Shown: positions 1 to 7,687 of the stretch, one piece after another | How positions within the stretch are numbered: position 1 is the stretch's first letter | Layout of the letters: each line of letters begins with the position of its first letter | NCBI GenBank assembly: GCA_031580945.1 | Contig: JAVLBT010000071.1 | Location: forward strand, 1-14,486 | Direction of reading: 5' to 3' | Length of the DNA: 14,486 nt | Source: Gracilimonas sp031580945 | GTDB taxonomy: Bacteria > Bacteroidota > Rhodothermia > Balneolales > Balneolaceae | Notes under the pieces: generated by a model | What the model was told of the DNA's origin: nothing | Database searches by the model: none | The model's input: only the letters and a program-made list of their open reading frames with translations | Program-made: the position numbers and the translations under genes

Positions 1-1611
1 CTCCGGGGAAACCGCATACGTAAACTTCAATCTACCAAGTCGTGTTTGGTAGCTGAGGCCAAATCCAGTGGAAGTAAGCATATTGGTGACTTGGAATTGA
101 TTGTTGGTTTCAGTGAGTAATTTAGGTCGGTGGTAGCGGCCAACTGCTCCAAAAACGAAAAGGTACGATTGCTGATCTAACAAGAATTGGTATTCCACGT
201 CTCCCCAAAGCAATTGTCCAGCCCGGAATTGTTCTTCAGCGTAGCCCCGGAAAGAATTCGCCCCGCCAAAGCGGATCAGGTCGTTGAGGGTAACGCGATC
301 GGCCTCCAGCAAAAAGCCCCGCACCGAAAGTGCGATCACACTCCGTTCAAACAACGGGATATACTGACGGGCTTCCAACTCCAACACGTTCTGAACAAAT
401 GCCCCTGCCGAGTCCTCCTGTAAATTCTTGTTAGCGATCCCGTAACTCAAAGCAATCTTATTTCCGGAGGTCGGCACATTAAAACGATCGAGGTTGGTGT
501 ATTCAAATCCGAGTCGGGCCGTGCGTTTGCTGCCATCTGGTTCCACTACTGTCGGCACATTTCCTCCCGACACCGATGACTGAAATTCGATACCACCGAT
601 CAGCTTAAATCCACCCGAAATCCGATAACTTCCGCCAAGGTCAAACTGTCGCGATTGGTAGGTGGTATCGTTCTGGTAAAGCTCAAATCCAGCTGATATC
701 CCAATTGGCACCTCTCCGATCCAATCCTGAGAAACGCCCACTTCCAGCTCACTGGTTTCCGGCCGCAACCGCTGGTAATGGAAATTGAGCCCGTTTCCCT
801 GCGCCAACACATTCCAAAGCGAAAGCTCTACATCGCCCACTATTTGCGCGTTTCCTGCGGCATCCGGCACATAGCCGATCAATCCATCAAACTGATTAAG
901 TGAGCGCTCCTTTACCTCAAAAACGATCACCGGCTCCCCTTCCCGCAACAAGATCTGCCCGCCTCCAACATAATTGAACAACTCGCTTGCATTTAAATTT
1001 GACTGCAAAAACAGCAGATAATTTGGAGTGATGAGTTCTCCGCGTCTGAACCGAGATACCTTCCGCAAATATAACCGTTCATTTGATTCCAGTCCGGTAA
1101 AATAGATATCCGAAGCCATCGCCTGCTCTCCGGTTTCAATGATCACTTCAATATCCACCGAACAGATTTCATATAGAGGGTGGAAACTTGTAATCTCGGC
1201 TTTAGCAAATGGATAGCCTTCCTGGGAAAGTTCGGTAAGTCTTAACTCGATGGTACGCGTTAGCCATTCTTGTGAGTAGTTTCCGTCAGAGTTGATACTG
1301 ATCGTAGTATCTCTCTCTCCTGAATATTTGACCCTAATAACTCCGATATCAAATGCACAATTTCTGGTGATATGTGCTTTATTAATGGTGATCGAATCTA
1401 CCGAGGCTTTTAAATATCCATCCGCCGAAAGCCACTGCAATAGAATGTTCTTAGTAGAATCTGATAAAGCTGAGAGCTTTTGCTGAACCGAATCGGGAAG
1501 AATGATCTCAGTCTCATTATCGTAGACGCGGAATTCGGTTTCCTGGGCCTGCAGAAATCCCGTTAGGATTAGCATCACAATAAAAAGTAATCCACCTCTT
1601 TTGCTGAACAT
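1..1611 (-). CDS. Omp85/BamA-family outer membrane protein, C-terminus cut by window edge
   Basis: An uninterrupted minus-strand frame of 537 codons runs from an ATG at 1611 to base 1, so the last strand or strands of the barrel lie outside the window. Residues 1-23 form a signal peptide (basic start, hydrophobic core, ending LQAQ). Residues about 57-160 and 165-236 look like two POTRA domains; the second has the typical pattern of IYFTGLESN, a central RFRRGELIT and a closing VIVFEVKER. From about 240 the sequence alternates as in a beta-barrel, and it carries the family signature FRGY at 454-457 followed by EEQFRAG. The end (LGRLKFTYAVSPE) resembles the penultimate strand of surface-antigen (D15) proteins. 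In this family the protein inserts or exports proteins at the outer membrane. Two POTRAs suggest a TamA-like or accessory Omp85 rather than the essential BamA, which usually has five. No clear ribosome binding site is visible. Confidence 0.88.
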   Translation of the reverse strand, partial: MFSKRGGLLFIVMLILTGFLQAQETEFRVYDNETEIILPDSVQQKLSALSDSTKNILLQWLSADGYLKASVDSITINKAHITRNCAFDIGVIRVKYSGERDTTISINSDGNYSQEWLTRTIELRLTELSQEGYPFAKAEITSFHPLYEICSVDIEVIIETGEQAMASDIYFTGLESNERLYLRKVSRFRRGELITPNYLLFLQSNLNASELFNYVGGGQILLREGEPVIVFEVKERSLNQFDGLIGYVPDAAGNAQIVGDVELSLWNVLAQGNGLNFHYQRLRPETSELEVGVSQDWIGEVPIGISAGFELYQNDTTYQSRQFDLGGSYRISGGFKLIGGIEFQSSVSGGNVPTVVEPDGSKRTARLGFEYTNLDRFNVPTSGNKIALSYGIANKNLQEDSAGAFVQNVLELEARQYIPLFERSVIALSVRGFLLEADRVTLNDLIRFGGANSFRGYAEEQFRAGQLLWGDVEYQFLLDQQSYLFVFGAVGRYHRPKLLTETNNQFQVTNMLTSTGFGLSYQTRLGRLKFTYAVSPE

Positions 1612-1906
1612 GCGTGAAATCTACGTTGTTTTTTAGTTTCGTGCAGGGGTTATGGAATGATTCGAAATTGTTATTTGAATCTGATTTGTATTGTAATTAT
1701 GGAATGTATTTAATCATAAAATTGAGTCATAAATTAATTTTTTTCAATATTTTATAATCCTATAAAGTCATTCTGAGAGTTAACTAAGAATCTATAGATT
1801 ATTGGTTCAATACAAATGCATTAACAGCTTAAGCTCATAAAAATCTTTCGGAGGTGTCCTCAAGATTATAGATGTTAGGTAATTCGAGGACAAAGAATTG
1901 GCCTTT

Positions 1907-2046
1907 GAGAAAAGAGCGTAAATAAGATGGCGGAGTGAAGCGCTAAGAAAGAAATCATACCGTGAACTCATTCTGGAAATAAATCTCCCGTTTTCGGAAC
2001 ATTGATTTCTTTTAGCGTAATAGAGACAGCTTTAGCTCTTTTCTCG
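1907..2046. repeat. Imperfect inverted repeat, arms about 45-50 bases
   Basis: The outer 11 bases GAGAAAAGAGC (1907-1917) are perfectly complementary to 2035-2045. The inner ends also pair: CGCTAAGAAAGAAATCA at 1941-1957 against TGATTTCTTTTAGCG at 2003-2017, with a two-base gap. The middle of the arms has diverged. Together they can fold into one long stem with a loop of about 45 bases. The pattern suits a decayed miniature mobile element or a structured intergenic repeat. No transposase is encoded. Confidence 0.5.
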
Positions 2047-2048
2047 CA

Positions 2049-2091
2049 GCCGTCCCGCGAATGCGGGATGGTACTTTTGTCGGTACAAAAG
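2049..2091. repeat. Two adjacent hairpins, including a GTACTTTTG/CAAAAG type
   Basis: The first hairpin (2049-2072) pairs CCGTCCCGC with GCGGGATGG around a GAAT loop, counting a G-U pair. The second (2074-2091) pairs CTTTTGT with ACAAAAG around a CGGT loop. Repeats built around a GTACTTTTG...CAAAAG core are common between genes in Bacteroidota, so this is probably a lineage-wide intergenic repeat rather than an operon-specific signal. A T-run does not follow, so it is not a standard terminator. Confidence 0.45.
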
Positions 2092-2142
2092 AATATTTAA
2101 TACTCTATGATCTCTGTGTCGTCTCCTACCCTTTTGTAGTTT

Positions 2143-2176
2143 GAGGCTGAGCCTCCATTAGGCATTCCGAAGCGGA
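2143..2176. repeat. Two small hairpins in the intergenic repeat block
   Basis: GAGGC pairs with GCCTC around TGA at 2143-2155, and TCCG pairs with CGGA around AAG at 2166-2176. They continue the hairpin-rich block that starts at 1907 and end about 100 bases before the likely promoter of the next gene. The individual stems are short, so weight rests on their clustering. Confidence 0.3.
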
Positions 2177-2278
2177 GCACCGGAACGAGGTTAACGGAGT
2201 AGGTACAAACTTGCTTATTACATTAAAAATAAGTGCAGTAAAAATTTGATCGCTTATCAATTCATTGCAATTAACTCG

Positions 2279-2286
2279 TATATTTG
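2279..2286 (+). promoter_or_regulatory. Candidate Bacteroidota-type -7 element for the polyamine operon
   Basis: The octamer TATATTTG fits the Bacteroidota -7 consensus TAnnTTTG exactly and lies 53 bases upstream of the arginine decarboxylase start, in an AT-rich stretch. I do not find a well-placed TTTG/TTG -33 partner: the nearest TTTG (2245-2248) is about 30 bases away, further than usual. It is a weak call based on one element and position. Confidence 0.3.
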
Positions 2287-2339
2287 TGTTCTTTTTTACC
2301 TGTCATCCATTTAATTAATCCCGAGCACCAACCCACCTG

Positions 2340-3749
2340 ATGAAGAATAATTATTTTGACCTTATTGACCAGACGTATCATTTCCCCCAAAACGGTTTTA
2401 AGCTGGTTGATGGCACGCTCCATTTTAATGAAGTTGATCTGCATGGATTAATAGAGAAATATGGTACACCTTTTAAATTATCCTACCTGCCTAAGATTCG
2501 TGAAAAGATTGATAACGCGCGGCAATATTTTAATAAGGCTATAGAAGAAAACAACTATTCAGGTAAATACGAGTTTTGTTATTGCACAAAATGCTGCCAC
2601 TTCAATCACGTTGTGCGGACGGCACTCAAGGAAAATGTATCACTGGAAACCTCCTCCTCCTTTGATATCGATCTGATCGAAAAGCTCCACCAAAAAGGCG
2701 TTTTTGACACCAGCAAAACCATCGTTCATAACGGCTATAAAACCGACAATTATATAAGAAAAATTGGTCGTCTGGTTAACAATGGGTTCTCAAATTCAAT
2801 CACGGTTCTCGACAACATTCGAGAGCTTGATAAGCTAATGGAACTGGAAACGGATCAACCCATAAAAATTGGTTTACGAATCTCTATCGAGGAAGATCCG
2901 CAGGCGGCATATTATACCTCCAGGTTGGGAATCAATAAACGCGAGATCCTTGATTTTGTCAAAGAGAAAATAGTAGGCAATGATCACGTTGAGCTGACGA
3001 TGGTTCATTTCTTTGTAGATTCCGGTGTCAGTGATACCATGTACTACTGGAATGAATTCAAAAAAGCTCTTTCACAGTTTACCAAGATCAAGAAGGTTGC
3101 CCCATCCGTAACATCCATAAACATTGGGGGTGGATTTCCTATTCAAAACAGCCTGAATTTCGATTTCGACTATGAATACATCACCGGTGAGATCGTCCGA
3201 AATATTCAACAAGCGTGCAAAGAAGATGGTATAGAGGAACCCGACATTTACACCGAATTTGGCAAGTACACAGTTGGTGAAAGTGGGGCAGTAATCTTTC
3301 AGGTATTGGAACAAAAACAGCAAAATGACGCCGAACTTTGGTATCTCATTGACAACAGCCTTATGAACACCATTCCTGATGCCTGGTCCATTAACGAAAA
3401 ATTCATCTTGCTTCCGCTCAATAAATGGCAAAATCAGTATAAGCGGGTCAATATCGGCGGCATTAGCTGCGATCATTCTGACTATTATAATTCCGAGGAG
3501 TTAAATCAACAGGTGCTACTACCGGCTTACTCTAATGATGAGAATGAACCGCTTTACATCGGATTTTTCCACACTGGAGCCTACCAGGATTCCATAAGCG
3601 GTTATGGAGGTATCAAACATTGCCTCATTCCATCCCCAAAACACATTGTAGTGGATGAAGATGAAAACGGGAATATGTATGATTACGTCTATCGTGAAGA
3701 ACAAACCGTTAACAACATGCTAAATATATTGGGATATAATGATGAATAA
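2340..3749 (+). CDS. speA: Arginine decarboxylase, short fold-III PLP type
   Basis: This 469-residue protein should decarboxylate arginine to agmatine, the first step of putrescine synthesis, in the cytoplasm. It belongs to the alanine-racemase-fold PLP decarboxylases. K84 in CYCTK is the expected PLP lysine, GGG at 263-265 with EFG at 306-308 binds the phosphate side, ISCD (C377, D378) is the partner-subunit catalytic cysteine motif, and TGAYQ lies near 412-416. The opening (DLIDQTYHFP) and overall length match the short arginine decarboxylase of Flavobacterium and relatives, not the 650-residue E. coli SpeA. Agmatinase directly downstream supports arginine over diaminopimelate or ornithine as substrate. 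The ATG at 2340 has no obvious Shine-Dalgarno sequence, which is normal for this phylum. The gene overlaps the next by 11 bases. Confidence 0.9.
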   Translation: MKNNYFDLIDQTYHFPQNGFKLVDGTLHFNEVDLHGLIEKYGTPFKLSYLPKIREKIDNARQYFNKAIEENNYSGKYEFCYCTKCCHFNHVVRTALKENVSLETSSSFDIDLIEKLHQKGVFDTSKTIVHNGYKTDNYIRKIGRLVNNGFSNSITVLDNIRELDKLMELETDQPIKIGLRISIEEDPQAAYYTSRLGINKREILDFVKEKIVGNDHVELTMVHFFVDSGVSDTMYYWNEFKKALSQFTKIKKVAPSVTSINIGGGFPIQNSLNFDFDYEYITGEIVRNIQQACKEDGIEEPDIYTEFGKYTVGESGAVIFQVLEQKQQNDAELWYLIDNSLMNTIPDAWSINEKFILLPLNKWQNQYKRVNIGGISCDHSDYYNSEELNQQVLLPAYSNDENEPLYIGFFHTGAYQDSISGYGGIKHCLIPSPKHIVVDEDENGNMYDYVYREEQTVNNMLNILGYNDE

Positions 3750-4599
3750 GAATCCAATATTTGCCGGAATTGAGGGAGATCATAATTCCTATGAAAAGGC
3801 AAAAATTTTACTACAATCCATTCCCTACGACGGAACCAGTACTTGGGGAAAAGGTGCGGATCAGGGATTTGAAGCTTTTCTGGATGCTGCCGAAAACATG
3901 GAGATCTATGATATTGAAACGGATTGCGAAGTGTATAAACAAGGTGTTCATATCATCGATCCGATTTTAGAGGATGCTTCCCCTGAAGCGATGTTCGAAT
4001 CGGTGTATAAAAATACACAGCAGCTTTTGGCCACCGACAAATTCTTAACCTTTTTTGGAGGAGAACATTCAATCAGCATCGGCATCATCAAAGCATTTTA
4101 TGAGGCTCACCCCGATATCACCATACTTCAGATTGATGCTCATACTGATCTCAGGCCAGAATATCATGGGTCACCCTACAATCATGCCTGCGCGGTGTAC
4201 GATGCGTCTCAACATGCAAATCTAATTCAGGTAGGCATCCGCAGTATGGATTCCGGAGAACTTCCCTATCTCGATCGAAACAAATGTTATTTTGCTGAAG
4301 AAATGTACGGTCAGGCCGATTGGATGCAAGATTCGATCAATAAAATGACCGACAAAGTGTACATTACTTTTGATCTGGATGCTTTTGATCCTTCCATTAT
4401 GCCGGCAACCGGAACACCGGAACCGGGGGGGCTGCTATGGAATCCAACTATTCAGTATCTCAAAAAGGTATTTCAACAAAAAAAAGTACTGGGCTTTGAT
4501 ATCGTTGAGCTAGCTCCTATCGAAGGATTTTCAGCTCCCCAGTTTTTGGCCGCCAAACTGTACTACAAAATGTTAAGCTACAAATTTGCGAATTCATGA
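3739..4599 (+). CDS. speB: Agmatinase (ureohydrolase family)
   Basis: A 286-residue arginase/agmatinase-fold enzyme expected to hydrolyse agmatine to putrescine and urea with two manganese ions. All metal ligands are visible: H110 in GGEHS, D133/H135/D137 in DAHTD, and D212/D214 in FDLDAFDPS. GTPEPGG at 225-231 is another family signature. The length is usual for agmatinases. Starts at 3739 and 3742 (tandem ATGs) are both possible; either overlaps the end of the decarboxylase gene, indicating translational coupling. The stop overlaps the next start as ATGA. The position after an arginine decarboxylase favours agmatine over arginine or formiminoglutamate as substrate, though the family alone does not decide this. 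Confidence 0.92.
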   Translation: MMNKNPIFAGIEGDHNSYEKAKILLQSIPYDGTSTWGKGADQGFEAFLDAAENMEIYDIETDCEVYKQGVHIIDPILEDASPEAMFESVYKNTQQLLATDKFLTFFGGEHSISIGIIKAFYEAHPDITILQIDAHTDLRPEYHGSPYNHACAVYDASQHANLIQVGIRSMDSGELPYLDRNKCYFAEEMYGQADWMQDSINKMTDKVYITFDLDAFDPSIMPATGTPEPGGLLWNPTIQYLKKVFQQKKVLGFDIVELAPIEGFSAPQFLAAKLYYKMLSYKFANS

Positions 4600-5570
4600 G
4601 TAAAAAAGGACCTGTTTCTGATTTTATAACCCACCATTTTCGGCACTTTAATGCTGCGTCTTTAGTAGATGCTGCAAAAGCTTACGAGGAACAACTCAAT
4701 AATAATGCAAAAATGATGATCACCCTCGCCGGTGCCATGAGTTCCGGAGAACTTGGATTGTCATTGGCCGAAATGATTCGTCAAGATAAAGTGCATATCA
4801 TCACATGTACCGGTGCGAATTTGGAGGAAGACGTATTTAACCTTGTGGCTCATGATCACTATAAACGCATACCGAATTATCGGGATCTAAGCCCAGAAGA
4901 CGAGCAAGAACTTCTGGAAAGTCATTTCAACCGCGTTACTGATACCTGTATCCCCGAAGAAGAAGCCATGCGGCGGATAGAAGATCATATGGTAAAGCGC
5001 TGGGTAAAAGCTACTGAAAATGGCGAACGTTATTTTCCCCACGAGTACTTTTACGACGTACTCTTAAGTGGAGATCTAAAAGACGATTATCAGATTGATC
5101 CAAAAGATTCCTGGCTACTGGCGGCAGCAAAGAAAAATATTCCCATTATTGTTCCAGGCTGGGAAGATTCTACGTGTGGCAATTTCTTTGCTTCGCACTG
5201 TATTCAGGGAGAAACGAATCCTTCTGCAATGAAATCTGGAATCGAGTATATGATGTTTCTGTCCGATTGGTATGAAAAGAATGCACAAAATGGGGTTGGA
5301 TTCTTCCAGATCGGAGGCGGGATTGCAGGCGACTTCCCTATCTGCGTGGTCCCGATGATGGAACAGGATTTGGGCAAAGAGGACACTCCCTTATGGTCAT
5401 ATTTCTGCCAGATCAGCGATTCTACCACCAGTTACGGTTCGTACTCAGGCGCTGTTCCCAATGAAAAGATCACCTGGGGGAAACTGGGAATAGACACGCC
5501 AAAGTTTATCATTGAATCGGATGCGACTATTGTAGCTCCGCTAATTTTTGCGTATCTGTTGGATTGGTAA
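4596..5570 (+). CDS. Deoxyhypusine-synthase-like aminoalkyl transferase
   Basis: A 324-residue member of the deoxyhypusine synthase (DHS) family. Family features are AGAMSSGE (45-52) and CTGANLEED (71-79) for NAD binding, GGG at 240-242, SGAVPNEKITWGK at 284-296 with the enamine-forming lysine K296, and D309 in ESDA. By hand alignment to human DHS, two residues differ: the KHH histidine position is G245-D246-F247, and the aspartate of DSGARPDE is Y283. Bacteria have no eIF5A, so the substrate must differ. Plant homospermidine synthase arose from DHS, and the upstream arginine decarboxylase and agmatinase would supply putrescine or agmatine. A role in making homospermidine, spermidine or a related polyamine is therefore likely but inferred. 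The start overlaps the agmatinase stop by four bases. Confidence 0.85.
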   Translation: MSKKGPVSDFITHHFRHFNAASLVDAAKAYEEQLNNNAKMMITLAGAMSSGELGLSLAEMIRQDKVHIITCTGANLEEDVFNLVAHDHYKRIPNYRDLSPEDEQELLESHFNRVTDTCIPEEEAMRRIEDHMVKRWVKATENGERYFPHEYFYDVLLSGDLKDDYQIDPKDSWLLAAAKKNIPIIVPGWEDSTCGNFFASHCIQGETNPSAMKSGIEYMMFLSDWYEKNAQNGVGFFQIGGGIAGDFPICVVPMMEQDLGKEDTPLWSYFCQISDSTTSYGSYSGAVPNEKITWGKLGIDTPKFIIESDATIVAPLIFAYLLDW

Positions 5571-5594
5571 CGTATGAACTAAGCATAAGACAGC

Positions 5595-7577
5595 GTGGCT
5601 ATTACCAAGAAAAAGATATCCGCAGAAACGGCACTATACCTCTACAAAAATCTTTTACTTCCCCGACGCATTGAGGAGCGAATGTTGATGCTTCTGCGTC
5701 AGAATAAGATCAGTAAGTGGTTTTCGGGGATTGGTCAGGAAGCCGTAGGCGTTGGAGTTACGCTCTCCTCAGAGCCGGAAGATTATGTTTTACCTATGCA
5801 TCGAAATTTAGGGGTGTTTACTTCCCGGAATGTCCCCCTCTACCCTTTATTCTGTCAGCTTTTTGGAAAAGCCGATGGATTTACGCAGGGCCGTGACCGT
5901 TCTTTTCACTTTGGGATTCCCGAGCACAAGATCATCGGGATGATCTCACACCTGGCAGCTATGATGCCGGTAGCTGACGGACTTGCGCTCGCTAAGAAAC
6001 TCAAAAATGAGCAATCCGTGGCTTTCTCTTTTTGTGGAGATGGCGCTACCAGCGAAGGCGACTTTCATGAAGCCTTGAATCTGGCTGCCGTTTGGAAACT
6101 ACCGGTCGTGTTCATTATTGAAAATAACGGCTATGGACTGTCTACTCCTACTTCTGAGCAGTATGCTTGCAAGCATCTCTCTGACCGAGCCAAAGGCTAT
6201 GGTATACATGGTTTTCATATTGATGGGAATAACATTTTTGAAGTGATGGAAACCGTGGGAAAAGCGAGAGAACTGGCCTTAAAGGGCGAGCCCGTGCTCA
6301 TCGAAGCCAAAACTTTTCGCATGCGTGGACATGAAGAAGCTTCCGGAACCCACTACGTTCCAGATGTTTTGTTTGAAAACTGGGCTGAGAAAGATCCTAT
6401 CCATCGGCTCGAAAAATATATGATCTCCGAAGGTTTGGCTTCTGAAGATCAACTCGAGAAAATCACCAAGGAGATCGATCAGTCTTTTAAAAAAGAACTT
6501 GATTTAGCCTTAAAAGCTACTGATCCCGTTTCTGAAGAAGCAAAAGAATATGACAGAGTATATGCTTCTCAGCCTGAAGAGATTCCTCCGCATAAAGACG
6601 GTGTAACTTACGAGCATCGTTTTGTAGATGCCATTCAGGCTTCATTGCGTCAGGCTTTTGAAGAAGACAGTCGCTTTCTGATCATGGGACAAGATGTGGC
6701 CGAATACGGCGGCGTGTTTAAAATCACGGAAGGGTTTTTGGATCAGTTTGGCAAAGACAGAATTCGGAATACACCAATTATTGAATCCGGAATAATTGGA
6801 ACAGCATTGGGTTTGGCATTGGAGGGATTCAAGCCCGTTGTAGAGATGCAGTTCGCTGATTTTATCTCATGTGGATTCAATCAGATCGTAAATAATATTG
6901 CAAAATCTCAGTATCGCTGGGCGCCTTCATTAAATATCACGATTCGGGCCCCGCATGGCGGAGGCGTGGGCGCTGGTCCTTTTCATTCCCAATCAGTGGA
7001 AGGTTGGTTCATGCAAATACCGGGGCTGAAAGTGGTTGTTCCCGGAACCGTTGAAGATGCTATGAATCTGCTCTACAGTTCACTACATGATCCGAATCCT
7101 GTACTTTTCTTTGAACATAAAAAGCTCTACCGAAGCCTTAGGTCACCTATTCCTGATAAAGCAAATTACGAACCACTGGGGAAAGCTAAGATCCGACGAG
7201 AAGGCACAGATGCCTCGATCATCACGTACGGAATGGGTGTGCAATGGGCGTTGGAAATCGCTTCTGAATATGAACAAAAAGGCATTTCACTGGAGGTGCT
7301 TGATCTTCGAACGCTGCTTCCTTTGGATAAAGAATCCATCCGCAAAACAGTTCAAAAAACCGGAAAAGTGCTGTTGCTTCAGGAACCTTCGCTGACCTTA
7401 GGCCCCCTGAGCGAAATATCAGCTATCATTTCTGAAGAATGCTTTGAGTGGCTTGATGCACCTGTGATGCGCTGTGCCTCTATGGACACCCCCATTCCCC
7501 ACGACAAAAATCTTGAAAATGGGTTTATGGCCAATGCTAAACTTTCTCAAAAACTCCAAAAGCTGTTGAATTATTGA
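5595..7577 (+). CDS. 2-oxoacid dehydrogenase E1, fused alpha and beta subunits
   Basis: This 660-residue protein joins both halves of a thiamine-diphosphate E1. The alpha part (about 12-310) has the ThDP/Mg motif GDG at 148-150 ending in NN at 177-178, and a regulatory-loop-like RMRGHEEASGTHY at 242-254. After a charged linker, the beta part (about 338-660) has E397 in IIESGIIG and H464 in GAGPFHSQS. Such fusions are common in Bacteroidota and are usually called branched-chain 2-oxoacid (2-oxoisovalerate) dehydrogenase; pyruvate as substrate cannot be excluded. E2 and E3 genes are not in the window. The start is GTG at 5595, because the next in-frame ATG (residue 30) would remove conserved sequence and the ATG at 5574 meets a stop at once. 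It lies 24 bases after the DHS-like gene, so it may be co-transcribed, though a metabolic link is not obvious. Confidence 0.87.
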   Translation: MAITKKKISAETALYLYKNLLLPRRIEERMLMLLRQNKISKWFSGIGQEAVGVGVTLSSEPEDYVLPMHRNLGVFTSRNVPLYPLFCQLFGKADGFTQGRDRSFHFGIPEHKIIGMISHLAAMMPVADGLALAKKLKNEQSVAFSFCGDGATSEGDFHEALNLAAVWKLPVVFIIENNGYGLSTPTSEQYACKHLSDRAKGYGIHGFHIDGNNIFEVMETVGKARELALKGEPVLIEAKTFRMRGHEEASGTHYVPDVLFENWAEKDPIHRLEKYMISEGLASEDQLEKITKEIDQSFKKELDLALKATDPVSEEAKEYDRVYASQPEEIPPHKDGVTYEHRFVDAIQASLRQAFEEDSRFLIMGQDVAEYGGVFKITEGFLDQFGKDRIRNTPIIESGIIGTALGLALEGFKPVVEMQFADFISCGFNQIVNNIAKSQYRWAPSLNITIRAPHGGGVGAGPFHSQSVEGWFMQIPGLKVVVPGTVEDAMNLLYSSLHDPNPVLFFEHKKLYRSLRSPIPDKANYEPLGKAKIRREGTDASIITYGMGVQWALEIASEYEQKGISLEVLDLRTLLPLDKESIRKTVQKTGKVLLLQEPSLTLGPLSEISAIISEECFEWLDAPVMRCASMDTPIPHDKNLENGFMANAKLSQKLQKLLNY

Positions 7578-7606
7578 TGTAGCAGAAATTTTGCAACAAC
7601 TACCTA

Positions 7607-7627
7607 TGTTTCATTTATTTTGAAACA
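7607..7627. promoter_or_regulatory. Palindromic operator candidate, copy 1
   Basis: TGTTTCA and TGAAACA are perfect inverted repeats separated by seven AT bases. The site shares its half-sites and spacer length with a second palindrome centred 29 bases downstream. Both lie in the short gap before the SatD gene, so a dimeric regulator probably binds here. The regulator is not identified. Confidence 0.65.
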
Positions 7628-7630
7628 ATA

Positions 7631-7661
7631 ACTAATGTTTCATTTTAATTGAAACATTAGT
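7631..7661. promoter_or_regulatory. Palindromic operator candidate, copy 2 (stronger)
   Basis: The arms ACTAATGTTTCA and TGAAACATTAGT are perfectly complementary over 12 bases with a seven-base AT spacer. The core TGTTTCA-N7-TGAAACA equals copy 1. Its distance to the SatD start (26 bases) suits a repressor site overlapping a promoter or transcription start. As RNA it could also form a stem-loop, but no T-run follows, and the repetition of the same motif argues for protein binding to DNA. Confidence 0.7.
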
Positions 7662-7675
7662 ATCATCCTTTAAAC

Positions 7676-7680
7676 AAGGA
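7676..7680 (+). promoter_or_regulatory. Shine-Dalgarno site of the SatD gene
   Basis: AAGGA lies seven bases before the ATG at 7688. It is one of the few clear Shine-Dalgarno sequences in the window and supports that start. Confidence 0.6.
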
Positions 7681-7687
7681 TAACCCA

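Larger units (their letters stand above)
1612..2339. other. Gene-free intergenic region between divergent genes
   Basis: This 728-base stretch separates the divergent Omp85 and arginine decarboxylase genes. Bases 1612-1850 are AT-rich and hold nothing I can name; the Omp85 promoter should lie there but I see no convincing element. Bases 1907-2176 hold a long imperfect inverted repeat and several hairpins, listed separately. Bases 2220-2339 are AT-rich again and should carry the promoter of the polyamine operon. I see no tRNA, no riboswitch of a known class and no conserved ORF. Confidence 0.6.

Noticed and set aside
187..423. Plus-strand ORF of 78 codons inside the Omp85 gene
   Set aside because: It is antisense to a continuous, well-recognised outer-membrane protein frame, and its residue composition is not protein-like.
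1612..2339. tRNA, riboswitch or CRISPR in the long intergenic region
   Set aside because: I found no cloverleaf, no known riboswitch core near the start at 2340, and no regularly spaced direct repeats.
3072..3476. Minus-strand ORF of 134 codons inside the arginine decarboxylase gene
   Set aside because: It lies wholly within a strongly conserved gene on the other strand, and its translation shows no recognisable domain.
7607..7661. Mobile-element ends or attachment site
   Set aside because: There is no integrase, transposase or target duplication nearby, and the downstream genes are compactly arranged with coupled starts.
7578..7687. Terminator or attenuator made by the long palindrome before SatD
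   Set aside because: The stem is very AT-rich, no T-run follows, and the same core motif is present twice, which fits DNA-binding sites better.
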